DNA of 64,000 nt from the NCBI RefSeq assembly GCF_014205075.1, contig NZ_JACHMU010000001.1:1116001-1180000 (forward strand). The letters are read 5' to 3'. The notes below the pieces were generated by a model. The model was not told the DNA's origin and did not search any database. It saw nothing but the letters and a program-made list of their open reading frames with translations. Of the stretch, positions 25,788 to 34,390 are shown in pieces (the stretch's first letter is position 1; each line of letters begins with the position of its first letter). A program made the position numbers and the translations under genes. This DNA comes from Microbacterium ginsengiterrae (GTDB lineage: Bacteria; Actinomycetota; Actinomycetes; Actinomycetales; Microbacteriaceae).

Positions 25788-26075
25788 TTACTTGACGGCT
25801 GCCTTGAGCTTGGAACCGGCGGTCACCTTGACGCGCTTGCCGGCCGGGATCTTGATCTCGGCGCCGGTCTGCGGGTTGCGGCCGGTGCGGGCTGCGGTGT
25901 CGACCTGCTCGAACGAGATCCAGCCGGGGATGGAGACCTTGCTGCCCTTGGCGACGGCGTCGGAGACCGTGGCGAAGAGCGAGTCGAGGACGCCCGAGAC
26001 GGTGGCCTGGCTCTGGCCGGTGGCGGAAGCGATGCTCGCGACGAGCTCGGTCTTGGTGATGGACTTGTCAGCCAT
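25788..26075 (-). CDS. hup: HU-family DNA-binding protein
   Basis: A 95-aa histone-like protein with the family pattern KTELVASIASATG at the N-terminus and the DNA-binding arm with GRNPQTGAEIKIPA. It bends and compacts DNA. GGAGG 5 nt before the ATG. The leader (26076-26351 region) holds a 12-bp perfect palindrome GGTCGATCGACC at 26141-26152, and a TACATT box at ~26161-26166 may be its -10 element. This is the short HU form without the Lys/Ala-rich C-terminal tail found in mycobacteria. Confidence 0.95.
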   Translation of the reverse strand: MADKSITKTELVASIASATGQSQATVSGVLDSLFATVSDAVAKGSKVSIPGWISFEQVDTAARTGRNPQTGAEIKIPAGKRVKVTAGSKLKAAVK

Positions 26076-26307
26076 GTCATCCTCCAGCGACGAAGTTCAC
26101 GTCGCATTGTTCGTGTTTCGGGTGACGAATGCCCCCCGTTGGTCGATCGACCGCCTCGAATGTATCAACCGACGCCTGTGTTTCCGCGTCATTTCGCGGG
26201 TTTTGACGTTTTCTTGCGCGTGTCGCACCACTTTCGTCACTCCAGTCACAGATTTCAGGGCGTGTGGAGGCCGGGGCGCGCCCCGGCGGCGGTCCCCGGG
26301 TACGCGA

Positions 26308-26339
26308 AAGGGGCGGGGTTCCGAAGAACCCCGCCCCTT
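26308..26339 (-). terminator. Intrinsic terminator of the rpmB-rpmG-rpsN operon
   Basis: 14-bp perfect stem (AAGGGGCGGGGTTC with GAACCCCGCCCCTT) and a CGAA loop, 12 bp after the rpsN stop codon. Very stable. Confidence 0.92.
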
Positions 26340-26351
26340 CTCAAGCGATGC

Positions 26352-26657
26352 TTACCAGCTCGACTTGGTCACACCGGGCAGCTCGCCACGGTGGGCCATG
26401 TCGCGGAAGCGCACACGCGAGATGCCGAACTTGGTCAGCATTCCACGGGGGCGCCCGTCGATGGCGTCACGCGAACGCACGCGCACGGGCGACGCGTTGC
26501 GCGGAAGCTTCTGCAGGCCGACGCGAGCGGCCTCGCGGGCCTCGTCGGTGGCGTTCGGGTCGACGAGCGTCTTCTTCAGCTCGAGACGACGCTCGGCGTA
26601 GCGCTCGACGATGACCTTGCGCTGCTCGTTGCGAGCGATCTTGCTCTTCTTAGCCAT
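26352..26657 (-). CDS. rpsN: 30S ribosomal protein S14 (zinc-free type)
   Basis: A 101-aa S14 of the long form, without the CxxC...CxxC zinc ribbon found in the short form. [33 protein letters not shown] is the conserved C-terminus (read in two parts around residues 69-101). Last gene of the rpmB-rpmG-rpsN unit; such zinc-independent paralogues often replace zinc-containing ones under zinc limitation. Confidence 0.96.
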   Translation of the reverse strand: MAKKSKIARNEQRKVIVERYAERRLELKKTLVDPNATDEAREAARVGLQKLPRNASPVRVRSRDAIDGRPRGMLTKFGISRVRFRDMAHRGELPGVTKSSW

Positions 26658-26660
26658 GGA

Positions 26661-26831
26661 TCAACGCTCCTCTCGGAATTCGACGTGCTTGCGGACGACC
26701 GGGTCGTACTTCTTCAGCACGAGGCGGTCGGGGGTGTTGCGACGGTTCTTCTTGGTCACGTAGGTGTAACCGGTGCCCGCCGTCGAGCGGAGCTTGATGA
26801 TCGGACGAACGTCCTGAGCCTTCTTGGCCAT
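26661..26831 (-). CDS. rpmG: 50S ribosomal protein L33 (zinc-free type)
   Basis: A 56-aa protein beginning [17 protein letters not shown], with [17 protein letters not shown] in the middle. No cysteine is present, so it is the C-minus paralogue that does not bind zinc. The ATG overlaps the TAA of rpmB (TAATG), and rpsN follows 3 bp after its stop. Confidence 0.96.
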   Translation of the reverse strand: MAKKAQDVRPIIKLRSTAGTGYTYVTKKNRRNTPDRLVLKKYDPVVRKHVEFREER

Positions 26832-27067
26832 TAGAGCTTCACACCCTTCGCCTGGAGGTCCTTGACCACGTTCTCGATGCCGCGCGCGTCGATCACCTTG
26901 ATGCCCTTGGCGGACACGTTGAGCGTGATCTTACGACCCAGCGAGGGGACGAAGTACGTCTTCTTCTGCACGTTCGGGTCGAAGCGACGCTTCGTCCGGC
27001 GGTGCGAGTGCGAGATGTTGTGACCGAAGCCGGGAACAGCTCCTGTCACCTGGCACACTGCTGCCAT
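26831..27067 (-). CDS. rpmB: 50S ribosomal protein L28
   Basis: A 78-aa protein: [29 protein letters not shown] at the N-terminus (residues 1-29, seen as two blocks) is the L28 signature. Only one Cys of the possible CxxC pair is present, so a zinc site is unlikely. First gene of the operon; AAGGAG 8 nt before the ATG. Confidence 0.96.
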   Translation of the reverse strand: MAAVCQVTGAVPGFGHNISHSHRRTKRRFDPNVQKKTYFVPSLGRKITLNVSAKGIKVIDARGIENVVKDLQAKGVKL

Positions 27068-27117
27068 GTGATTACTCCTTCATTACCGTGAGACCGGACG
27101 GCCTCACCCAAGATCCC

Positions 27118-27188
27118 TTGTCTGCGCGCCGCCGTTCCCGCGGGAATCGAACAGCACACGAACTACGCACAGGAGTGTGCGCAGACAA
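27118..27188. repeat. Nested inverted repeats upstream of rpmB
   Basis: TTGTCTGCGC at 27118-27127 is the exact reverse complement of 27179-27188. A second inverted repeat CGCACA-GGAG-TGTGCG (27166-27181) shares bases with the right arm, so the two pairings exclude each other. On the minus strand the right arm also supplies TTGTCT, a possible -35 box, with TAGTTC 17 bp on. It fills the 125-bp gap between mpg and rpmB. Confidence 0.55.
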
Positions 27189-27192
27189 AGAG

Positions 27193-27849
27193 TCAGTCTA
27201 GCATGGCCTGCGCGTCCGCTGCGCCGCGCCCCCAGCGGAACGCCGACACGGTCGGATCGCCCTCGATCCAGAAGCGCCACGGGTAGGCGGCCGTCCCCGC
27301 GACGCCGGCGACGCCGACCCGCGGGCCCGATGCGACGGTGACCGGCTCGTCACCCCACCACAGCTCCGCCACAGCCCCGTTCGACGGCGTGGCCGTCACC
27401 GCGTCGATCCCGTCGTGCAGCGCATGCCGCAACCCCGACACCTGCCCGAGCCGGCCAGGACCCCGGGCAAGGTCGCGCCCGAGGCGACCGGATCGGGCCT
27501 GTGCGGCATCCGCCCCGTCCTCGACGGATGCTGCGCGCAGCAGGATCCCGCCCGCGACGCCCTCCGGACCGCAGACGACGTTCACGCAGGAGTGGATGCC
27601 GTGGCTGAGGTACACGTACAGGTGACCGGGCTCGCCCCACATGGTGGCGTTGCGCGCCGTGCGCCCCATCCTCGCGTGGGAGCCGGGGTCGGCGAGGTCA
27701 CCGGTCCCCTGCCCGTGGTACGCCTCCACCTCGGTGATGCGCAGGCGCACCTGCGCACCGTCGACGACCGTGCGCAGGTGCGCGCCGAGCAGCCGCGGCG
27801 CCACCGCGAGCGGCAGGTCGGCGAGCTCGTCCCTCGTGACGCGGCGCAT
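27193..27849 (-). CDS. mpg: DNA-3-methyladenine glycosylase (Mpg/AAG family)
   Basis: A 218-aa base-excision repair enzyme of the AAG fold. Seen: ITEVEAYHGQGTGDLADPGSHA with the catalytic-site Glu and Tyr, GRTARNATMWGEPGHLYVYLSHG, and the YPWRFWIEGDPTVS C-terminal block. It removes alkylated purines. One base separates its start from the stop of the upstream gene, so it ends the unit that begins at zur or higher. Confidence 0.9.
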   Translation of the reverse strand: MRRVTRDELADLPLAVAPRLLGAHLRTVVDGAQVRLRITEVEAYHGQGTGDLADPGSHARMGRTARNATMWGEPGHLYVYLSHGIHSCVNVVCGPEGVAGGILLRAASVEDGADAAQARSGRLGRDLARGPGRLGQVSGLRHALHDGIDAVTATPSNGAVAELWWGDEPVTVASGPRVGVAGVAGTAAYPWRFWIEGDPTVSAFRWGRGAADAQAMLD

Positions 27850-27850
27850 C

Positions 27851-29419
27851 TCAGAAACCGGGCGCCGTCGGGCACCAGGACACGTCGAAGCCCGTCAGCG
27901 CGACGAGCTCGTCGCCGTTGCGCAGGTCGAACAGATGCGTCTCGAGCGTCGTGGGCAGCGGGACCAGCATGTCGTCGTAGGGGTTCTCGGTGAGCTTCGG
28001 TGCGACGGTGACGGCGGCGTACTGTCCACTCGGCGATGCGCACGCCTGCAGGATCGCGTTTCCCGACTCCACCTCCAGCAGCGGAGTCGCCGCACCGTCG
28101 TCGTCGACGCGGATGATCGCCTGCCCCGTGGGGAGGCCGGCGTCGTCCCGCGCCACGATGTGCCGCAGGGTGCCGCCCGGATACGGCGAGATCGACGTCG
28201 CGGCACCGTAGTCGGGGTCGGAGGCCGCCAGCGGGGTCTCAGAGCCGTCGGCGAGGTCGAGCTCGACGATGCTCTGATCGCCCCGCTCCACGATGGCGGT
28301 GTAGGTGCCGCGGGAGACGCCCAGCAGCCGCATGGCGAGGCCGAGGTTCTGCGATCCGGCGTCGCCGGCGCGGTCGTCCAGGGACAGGGCGCCGGAGAAG
28401 TCGATGAACAGCACGGCGGCGGAGTCCGGCACGAACTGCCATTCGGCGATGCTGGCCTGCTCACCGCCGACCTCGATGATCTCCGGTTCGCCCTCCCCGC
28501 TGAGCGGTTGCGTCACCAGCACACTCGCTCGGCCGCTGTCGGCGGTGATCTCCTTGTCGGAGTACGTGTAGCCGACCAGCCCGCCGCGTTCGGACACTTG
28601 CACCGAACTGACGTATCCGTCCCCCGGCAGCGGAAGCTCGGTCATGTTCTTGCCGTCGAGGTCCATCACGAGGATGCGCGAACCGTCAGTGTTCTCGACC
28701 GCGACGACCAGGGATGTCGAGGTGGCACGGTAGTCGTTGATGCGCGGGTGGGTGAAGATCGGCACGGCCCGCTCACCGCTGAGGTCGGTGCGGAAGATCG
28801 TGTCGTCCTCCTCCGACCGGTTGAGCAGGAAGATCTGCGAGGACGGCGTCGTGAAGCGCGTCGTCAGGTCCGACGACGGACCGCCCCCGGCACCCGTCAC
28901 GTCCGCCACCTTCACGGTGTACTCGGTGGCGTCGTCGAGCGGCACGGTGAAGCGGATGCCGATGCTCCGGCCGGCCGCGTCGACAGTGAACGGCACGGCG
29001 GGCTCGACCGTCACCTCCGAGGCGTCCACGTCGTCGAGGGACTGGTTCGCGGTGAGGATGACGCGACTTCCGGAGACCTGGATCGCCTCCGCAGGGTCCG
29101 CCTGCACCTGGTCGATCCGCGGCCCCTGCAGCAGGCTCACGATGCTGAGACCGGCGACGACGATCGCGAGGATGCCTACGACGGCGAGGATCGTCCAGAG
29201 GAAACGGCGGGTGTCCGGTTCCTGGGCAGGAGGCGCGGGCTCCGAAGGCGAAGCGGGCTGAGCGACCGCGGGGAGTCGAAGCCGCCCCTCCTCAGGCGCT
29301 GCAGGGATCTCCGGAACCTGCGCCGCCTCACGGGCGGCATCGCGCTCCGCGGCTTCCCGCGCGGCGCGCGCCTCAGCGCGCGTCCGCGGTGCCCCGGCGG
29401 ACGGATCCTCAGTACTCAT
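27851..29419 (-). CDS. Membrane-anchored beta-propeller-like protein of unknown function
   Basis: A 522-aa protein: an Ala/Glu/Arg-rich cytoplasmic N-terminus (~70 residues), one membrane segment (FLWTILAVVGILAIVVAGLSI), an Ig-like/SbsA-type stretch (LDDATEYTVKVADVTG) and a long region of repeated strands such as SRILVMDLDGKNMTELPLPGDGY that look like PD40 propeller blades. No family name can be given. It overlaps the upstream gene by 11 bp, so it is co-transcribed with the permease pair. Confidence 0.75.
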   Translation of the reverse strand: MSTEDPSAGAPRTRAEARAAREAAERDAAREAAQVPEIPAAPEEGRLRLPAVAQPASPSEPAPPAQEPDTRRFLWTILAVVGILAIVVAGLSIVSLLQGPRIDQVQADPAEAIQVSGSRVILTANQSLDDVDASEVTVEPAVPFTVDAAGRSIGIRFTVPLDDATEYTVKVADVTGAGGGPSSDLTTRFTTPSSQIFLLNRSEEDDTIFRTDLSGERAVPIFTHPRINDYRATSTSLVVAVENTDGSRILVMDLDGKNMTELPLPGDGYVSSVQVSERGGLVGYTYSDKEITADSGRASVLVTQPLSGEGEPEIIEVGGEQASIAEWQFVPDSAAVLFIDFSGALSLDDRAGDAGSQNLGLAMRLLGVSRGTYTAIVERGDQSIVELDLADGSETPLAASDPDYGAATSISPYPGGTLRHIVARDDAGLPTGQAIIRVDDDGAATPLLEVESGNAILQACASPSGQYAAVTVAPKLTENPYDDMLVPLPTTLETHLFDLRNGDELVALTGFDVSWCPTAPGF

Positions 29420-30212
29420 ACGGATCCTTCGGCTCGTCGATCTCCACCACTGAGGTCGGCAGCACACGGAGGGACCCGTCGGCATCCGCCTTGACGGTTC
29501 CGGTGACCTCGACCCACTGGCCGGTCCCGAACTGGTCGGCGCTGTAGTCGCCGGCATCCATCGCCACCGGCACCGCGGCGGGCTGGGCGTCGATGACGCA
29601 GTGCGTGATGATCATCCGGGTCAGGCTGATGTCGCCCTCGTCCGACGGCGTCACGAAACCGACGAGGGTCACCGGTGATCCGTCGTACGCCTCGGGACGC
29701 GACGCCGTCGCGAAGACGCTCGACCACTCCCCGATCCCGAAGGTCGTCGTGTCCGCGACGCCGAGGGTCGGGGTGTCCGCACCGGCGAACAGCGGCCCCG
29801 TCGCGTCCGCACGGGACATCGCCAACTCGACGGAGAGCGACGCCGGGGGCAGGACGAGAGCACCGACGACGACCGCGCTGGCGACGACGCCGGCGGAGAT
29901 CGTTCCGAGCGCCGTGAGCGTGCGGCGAGACGACGTTGCGTCCTCGTCCGTGTCGGCACCATGCTCGTGGCCGTGGCCGTGGCCGTGGTCGGACTCGGCG
30001 CCGAGGGGCAGCGCGAACGACAGCACGGCGCCGATGAGCACCACGACGGCGCCGGCGCACGCGAACCAGATCGACCCAGGGCTGATGTACAGCGTGAGCC
30101 GGCCGGTCAGGCCGAGCCCGAGCGTGACGACGGCGATGACGGTCGCGAGCCCGACGCCGAGCCAGCGGACGGCGAGCGCGGAGCGACGCGAGGAGGAGTG
30201 CGACTCAGCCAA
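29409..30212 (-). CDS. TIGR03943-family putative permease subunit
   Basis: A 267-aa membrane protein with 2-3 hydrophobic segments, a His-rich cytoplasmic loop DHGHGHGHEHG (about residue 75), and the C-terminal extracytoplasmic domain typical of TIGR03943 (LVGFVTPSDEGDISLTRMIITHC; VEVTGTV). The family occurs as partner of DUF318 permeases, as here. The start is TTG, overlapping the upstream stop. The histidines suggest divalent-metal binding (inference). Confidence 0.82.
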   Translation of the reverse strand: MAESHSSSRRSALAVRWLGVGLATVIAVVTLGLGLTGRLTLYISPGSIWFACAGAVVVLIGAVLSFALPLGAESDHGHGHGHEHGADTDEDATSSRRTLTALGTISAGVVASAVVVGALVLPPASLSVELAMSRADATGPLFAGADTPTLGVADTTTFGIGEWSSVFATASRPEAYDGSPVTLVGFVTPSDEGDISLTRMIITHCVIDAQPAAVPVAMDAGDYSADQFGTGQWVEVTGTVKADADGSLRVLPTSVVEIDEPKDPYEY

Positions 30213-31242
30213 AGACGTTCACCCCGATCCCGATCGCGAACGCACTGAGCAGCACGACGGCGACGACGCCAGCGAGCGTCCTGGCGGTGAAGGTCGTCCG
30301 CAGCAGGGCGAGCATCTTGATGTCGACGAGCGGGCCGACGAGGAGGAACGCGATGAGCGCTCCGGAGGAGAACGTCGATGCGAACGACAGCGCGAAGAAG
30401 GCATCGACGTTCGAGCAGATCGCGACGGTCATCGCCAGCGCCATCATCGCGACGATGGACAGGACGGGGTTCGAGCCGATCGCCAGGAGCGCGTCGCGCG
30501 GCACGAGCACCTGCACGGCGCCGGCGAGGGCCGAGCCGATCACGAGGGCCGGCATCACCGCGCGCAGCTCGATGAGGAACTGGGTGAGGCTGCGGCGCGT
30601 CGGCGTGCCGTGCTCATGGGTCACCCGTTCGCACGTCGCGGTGAACCGGCGCGTGAGCATGGCGTCCGGAGACGGATGCCTGCTGTAGATCCAGCCGATG
30701 AGGTTGGCGATGAGGTAGCCGCCGACGAGACGGATGACGAGGATGCCCCCGTCGAAGCCGAAGGCCGCATGCGTGGTGATGATGACGATCGGGTTCACGA
30801 TCGGAGCGGCGATGAGGAAGGTCATCGCCTCGGCGGGGGCGAGCCCGCGCATCATCAGCCCGCGGGCGAAGGGGACGTTGCCGCATTCGCACACCGGGAT
30901 GAGCATGCCGAGCAGCGACAGCACGGCGCGGCGCGCCCAGCCGCTGCGCGGCAGCCATCGCTGGATGAGGTCGGGGGGCAGCCACACCTGCACCACGATC
31001 GAGAGCACGACGCCGAGGACGACGAACGGCAACGCCTCGATGAGGACGCTCAGCGCGAGTGTGAGGCCGTCCTGAGCCCGTGAGGGAAGCGGGTCGGTGA
31101 AGAACGCTGGGGCGAACCGGTCGATGAGGAACAGAACGGCGAGGACGACGACGCCGACCGAGACGCCGACCCACGCGGGGCGGCGCCGTGCACCGGCTGC
31201 GCCGCGCGCCGGCGGTCGCCGGGGGGTCGTGGCGGTGCTCAA
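30205..31242 (-). CDS. DUF318 / YraQ-family permease
   Basis: A 345-aa membrane protein with about 8 segments. Seen: IPVCECGNVPFARGLMMRG, the Cys-containing motif of the YraQ family, and FLIAAPIVNPIVIITT. These proteins form a two-component membrane complex with TIGR03943 proteins; what they move is not established. TTG start overlaps the zur stop (TTGA). Position between zur and the His-rich partner suggests a metal-related task. Confidence 0.85.
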   Translation of the reverse strand: MSTATTPRRPPARGAAGARRRPAWVGVSVGVVVLAVLFLIDRFAPAFFTDPLPSRAQDGLTLALSVLIEALPFVVLGVVLSIVVQVWLPPDLIQRWLPRSGWARRAVLSLLGMLIPVCECGNVPFARGLMMRGLAPAEAMTFLIAAPIVNPIVIITTHAAFGFDGGILVIRLVGGYLIANLIGWIYSRHPSPDAMLTRRFTATCERVTHEHGTPTRRSLTQFLIELRAVMPALVIGSALAGAVQVLVPRDALLAIGSNPVLSIVAMMALAMTVAICSNVDAFFALSFASTFSSGALIAFLLVGPLVDIKMLALLRTTFTARTLAGVVAVVLLSAFAIGIGVNVFG

Positions 31243-31649
31243 GCCGACCTCTCGGCGGCCCGTCGATTCGCGCAGGGTGTGCACAGTCCGAAGATGTCGA
31301 CGACGTGCTCGGCCTCGCTGAAGCCGTGGAGTGCAGCGGTGCGCTGCGCCCAGGCCTCGACGTCCTTGGCCTCGATCTCCACGGTCTGCCCGCAGGATCG
31401 GCAGATGAGGTGGTGATGATGACCCGCGCTCGTACACGCGCGGTAGAGGGCCTCGCCCTCCGGACTCTGCAGCGAGTCGGCGTCACCGGATGCGGCGAGG
31501 CCGGAGAGCGCACGGTAGACCGTCGCCAACCCGATGCCGGTGTTCTCGCCGCGGAGGGTGGCGTGCAGCGTCTGCGCGCTCACGAAACCGCGCGCGTCGG
31601 CGAGCGCTTCGCGCACGCGTTCGCGCTGCCAGGTGTTCCGCTGAGCCAT
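31239..31649 (-). CDS. zur: Zinc uptake regulator (Fur family)
   Basis: A 136-aa Fur-fold protein: N-terminal winged HTH (SAQTLHATLRGENTGIGLATVYRAL), then HHHHLICRSCG and CTPCANRR, giving the metal-sensing His cluster and the structural CxxC pairs. Neighbours are znuACB on one side and the permease pair on the other, so zinc rather than iron is the likely effector. A perfect-looking -10 box TAGAAT (31656-31661) ends 6 nt before the ATG and contains the znuB stop codon, so zur probably has its own leaderless promoter. Confidence 0.9.
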   Translation of the reverse strand: MAQRNTWQRERVREALADARGFVSAQTLHATLRGENTGIGLATVYRALSGLAASGDADSLQSPEGEALYRACTSAGHHHHLICRSCGQTVEIEAKDVEAWAQRTAALHGFSEAEHVVDIFGLCTPCANRRAAERSA

Positions 31650-31655
31650 GCCCTG

Positions 31656-31661
31656 ATTCTA
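31656..31661 (-). promoter_or_regulatory. -10 box of zur overlapping the znuB stop codon
   Basis: TAGAAT on the minus strand, 6 nt before the zur ATG. Its first three bases are the znuB stop codon. No convincing -35 box. Confidence 0.55.
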
Positions 31662-32549
31662 GGCCGGACGGGTCGAGCGCGCCCTGGAGGACCCTGGACG
31701 CCGCACCCGCTCCCGGCTGCGCTGGACGATCCAGCATCCCGCGTAGATGAGGAAGGAGATGGTCGTGATGTACGGGCTCACCGGCAGGGTGCCGGCGAGA
31801 GCGAGAAGGATCCCCCCGACCGCCGAGACGAACCCGAACAGCGCCGCGAGCAGGGGCACGCTCAACGGGCCGGATGCGACGCGCATGGCGGCCGCGGCGG
31901 GGGTGACCAGCAGCGCCATGACGAGGAGGGCGCCGATGATGTGCACGCTGACGGCGACGATCAGCCCGAGCAGCACCATGAACACCAGGCTGATGAACCG
32001 GGTGGGGATGCCACGGGCGGATGCGGCGACGGGATCGAGGGAGTCGAATCGCAGCGGGTTCCACATCAGCAGGAGCCCGACGAGCACGACGGCGCTGATG
32101 CCGATCAGCCAGCCGAGGTCGGGGCTCGAGACGGACACGATCTGCCCGGTGAGAAGACTGAAGCGATTGGCACTTCGGCCGTCGTAGAGCGAGAGGAACA
32201 GGATGCCGAGGCCGAGCCCGAACGGCATGAGGACGCCGACGATGGAGTTGCGGTCGCGCGCCCTCGAGCCGAGGATGCCGATGAGCATGGCGGCGACGAT
32301 CGCGCCGCCGAGCGACCCCACCACCACGCTGCCGCCGAACAGCAGCGCCGCGGCGGCACCGGCGAAGGACAGTTCGCTGACGCCGTGCACGGCGAAGGCG
32401 AGATCGCGCTGCATGACGAAGACGCCGATGAGACCTCCGACGATGCCGAGCACGGCTCCGGCGAGGATCGAGTTCGCCAGGAGGGCGACGAGCGCGCCGT
32501 AGTCCTGGAAGGAGAAGACATCGCTCCAGTCGATCAGCGGTGCGATCAC
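31659..32549 (-). CDS. znuB: Zinc ABC transporter, permease
   Basis: A 296-aa ABC-3 family membrane protein with about 8 segments (LVALLANSILAGAVLGIVGGLIGVFVMQRDLAFAVHGVSE at the start, read in pieces; HIIGALLVMALLVTPAAAA near the C-terminus). GTG start overlapping the znuC stop (GTGA), with GGAGG 6 nt upstream. Forms the membrane channel for ZnuA-delivered zinc. Confidence 0.92.
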   Translation of the reverse strand: MIAPLIDWSDVFSFQDYGALVALLANSILAGAVLGIVGGLIGVFVMQRDLAFAVHGVSELSFAGAAAALLFGGSVVVGSLGGAIVAAMLIGILGSRARDRNSIVGVLMPFGLGLGILFLSLYDGRSANRFSLLTGQIVSVSSPDLGWLIGISAVVLVGLLLMWNPLRFDSLDPVAASARGIPTRFISLVFMVLLGLIVAVSVHIIGALLVMALLVTPAAAAMRVASGPLSVPLLAALFGFVSAVGGILLALAGTLPVSPYITTISFLIYAGCWIVQRSRERVRRPGSSRARSTRPA

Positions 32550-33397
32550 GCGACGCCTCCCTCGCCGAGCGCGCCGTGCGAGGACCCGTCGTCGTGGTCG
32601 TGGTGCGGCTCGGCGTCGGGGACGCCGACGACGACGAGGCGGTCCCCCGCGCGCAGGACGAACACCGGGGTGCCGTAGAGGTCGGTGAGCACCCTGCTCT
32701 GGAGCACCTCGTCCGGCGTGCCGAGGACGAACCGTCCGCCGGCGATGTACAGGATGCGGTCGACGCGGCCGAGGATCGGGTTGATGTCGTGCGTGACGAA
32801 CAGCACGGCGGCGCCGCGCTTCCGCCGCTGCCGGTCGATGATCTCCGTCACCCCGACCTGATTGGCGAGGTCGAGGTTCGACAACGGCTCGTCGCACAGC
32901 AGCAGGGTCGGCTCATCGGCGAGCGCCTGCCCGACACGCAGGCGCTGCTGCTCGCCGCCGGAGAGCAGGCCGACGCGGCGGTCGGCGAAGTGCGAGGCAC
33001 CGACGCCCTCGAGGAGGGCATCGACGCGTGCTCTGTCACCGCGGCGCGGGAAGGGGAGTCCGAACCGAGTGCCGTTGACGCCGAGCGCGACGACGTCGCG
33101 GGCGCGCATGCTCGTCTCCCTCGGCAGCGGCCGCTGCTGCGGGATGTACCCGATGCGCGGGTTGCCGCGGTGGACGGGCTGCCCGGCGACGCGGATGCTG
33201 CCGGCGCTGAGCGGCTGGAGTCCGAGGATCGCTCGCAGGAGGGTCGTCTTCCCCGATCCGGACGGTCCGAGCACGGCGATGAACTCGCCGGGGTCGACCG
33301 TCAGATCCAGCCCGGACCACAGGTCGCGATCGCCGCGGCGGAGGGCCGCACCCTCGATCTCGAGGAGCGAACCGGATGCGGCGGCGCCCGCGCTCAC
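32546..33397 (-). CDS. znuC: Zinc ABC transporter, ATP-binding protein
   Basis: A 283-aa ATPase: Walker A GPSGSGKTT, Q-loop PQQRPLP, signature LSGGEQQRLRVGQAL, Walker B LLLCDEPLSNLD, H-loop VTHD. The C-terminus carries a His/Asp tail (EPHHDHDDGSSH) that could bind zinc. GTG start overlaps the znuA stop by 4 bp. Confidence 0.94.
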   Translation of the reverse strand: MSAGAAASGSLLEIEGAALRRGDRDLWSGLDLTVDPGEFIAVLGPSGSGKTTLLRAILGLQPLSAGSIRVAGQPVHRGNPRIGYIPQQRPLPRETSMRARDVVALGVNGTRFGLPFPRRGDRARVDALLEGVGASHFADRRVGLLSGGEQQRLRVGQALADEPTLLLCDEPLSNLDLANQVGVTEIIDRQRRKRGAAVLFVTHDINPILGRVDRILYIAGGRFVLGTPDEVLQSRVLTDLYGTPVFVLRAGDRLVVVGVPDAEPHHDHDDGSSHGALGEGGVA

Positions 33398-34383
33398 GAA
33401 CGGAGTGCGTCGGCGAGGCTCTGGATCGCGTCGTGCATCCACTCAGAGTACGACGATCCGTCCGCCAGCAGTTCCGTGAAGGCCACGACGGGGATGCCGG
33501 CCGCCTCCGCCGCCTCTTCGATGCGCTGCGTCTCGGCGCCACCGGTCTGCGCGTTGGTGAGGACGACCTTCACGTCGCCGCTGTCGATGATCTCCAGCGC
33601 GTCGAGCAGCGTGGCCGGTGACACATCGGTGCCCTCCTCCACGGCCTCTGCGAACCCGGCAGGGGTCAGGTCGGTGAGCCCGGCGGACGCGGCGATGTAT
33701 CCGGGCAGCGGTTCGGTCATGAAGATCCCCGCGCCGTCGGCATCGGCCTTGATCGTCTCAAGCTCGGCCTCGGCGGCTTCGAGATCGGCGATGATGTCGG
33801 CCGCGGCGGCGGTGAAGTCCGCGGCGCCGTCCTCGTCGAGCTCGCCGAGTTCCTCCGCCATGCCCTCGACGACGTGGATCATGGTGTGCGGGTCGAACCA
33901 CACGTGCTCGTTGAACCCCTCGATGTGGTCATGGCCGGAGTGATCGCCGTCTTCTTCGTGGTCGTGCCCGGCCTCGGCATCCTCGTCGGCGTGGTCGTCG
34001 CCGGCATCGTGACCGCCGTTGTCCGGGTGGTCGTGCGAGAACTCGGCCGCGGTGAACACATGAGCGTCCGACCCGTCGAGCAGGGTCTCGATGAACGCGT
34101 CGTAACCGCCGCCGTTCCAGGCCACGAGGTCCGCGTCCTGCACGGCGAGGCGGTCGCGGGCGGTGGCCTCGTAAGAATGAGGGTCCTGCGAGGCGGAGTC
34201 GATGATCGTGGTGACCTCGACGCGGTCTCCGCCGATCTGCGCGGCGATGTCGCCGTAGACGTTGGTGCTCGCGACGATGCGGATCGTGCCGTCGCCGTCA
34301 TCCGAACCGCTCGCGGTCGAGGAGCACCCGGCGAGGACGACGGCGGATGCGGCGAGGAGGGCGGCGGCACGGAGCTTCTGCAT
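33394..34383 (-). CDS. znuA: Zinc ABC transporter, substrate-binding lipoprotein
   Basis: A 329-aa cluster A-I binding lipoprotein: signal peptide with lipobox VLAGC, metal-site histidines in DPHSYEATARD and WFDPHTMIHV, and a long His/Asp/Glu loop (about residues 118-160, e.g. HDHPDNGGHDAGDDH) characteristic of ZnuA. Start at the ATG 7 nt after a TACAGT box (leaderless); a GTG three codons earlier is possible. A Zur-box candidate overlaps its promoter. Confidence 0.93.
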   Translation of the reverse strand: MQKLRAAALLAASAVVLAGCSSTASGSDDGDGTIRIVASTNVYGDIAAQIGGDRVEVTTIIDSASQDPHSYEATARDRLAVQDADLVAWNGGGYDAFIETLLDGSDAHVFTAAEFSHDHPDNGGHDAGDDHADEDAEAGHDHEEDGDHSGHDHIEGFNEHVWFDPHTMIHVVEGMAEELGELDEDGAADFTAAAADIIADLEAAEAELETIKADADGAGIFMTEPLPGYIAASAGLTDLTPAGFAEAVEEGTDVSPATLLDALEIIDSGDVKVVLTNAQTGGAETQRIEEAAEAAGIPVVAFTELLADGSSYSEWMHDAIQSLADALRS

Positions 34384-34390
34384 GTCCCTC

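Noticed and set aside
23601..26834. A 3.2-kb open frame on the plus strand across CopD-CtaG, hup, rpsN and rpmG
   Set aside because: It covers several certain minus-strand genes and two terminators; composition is that of an antisense frame.
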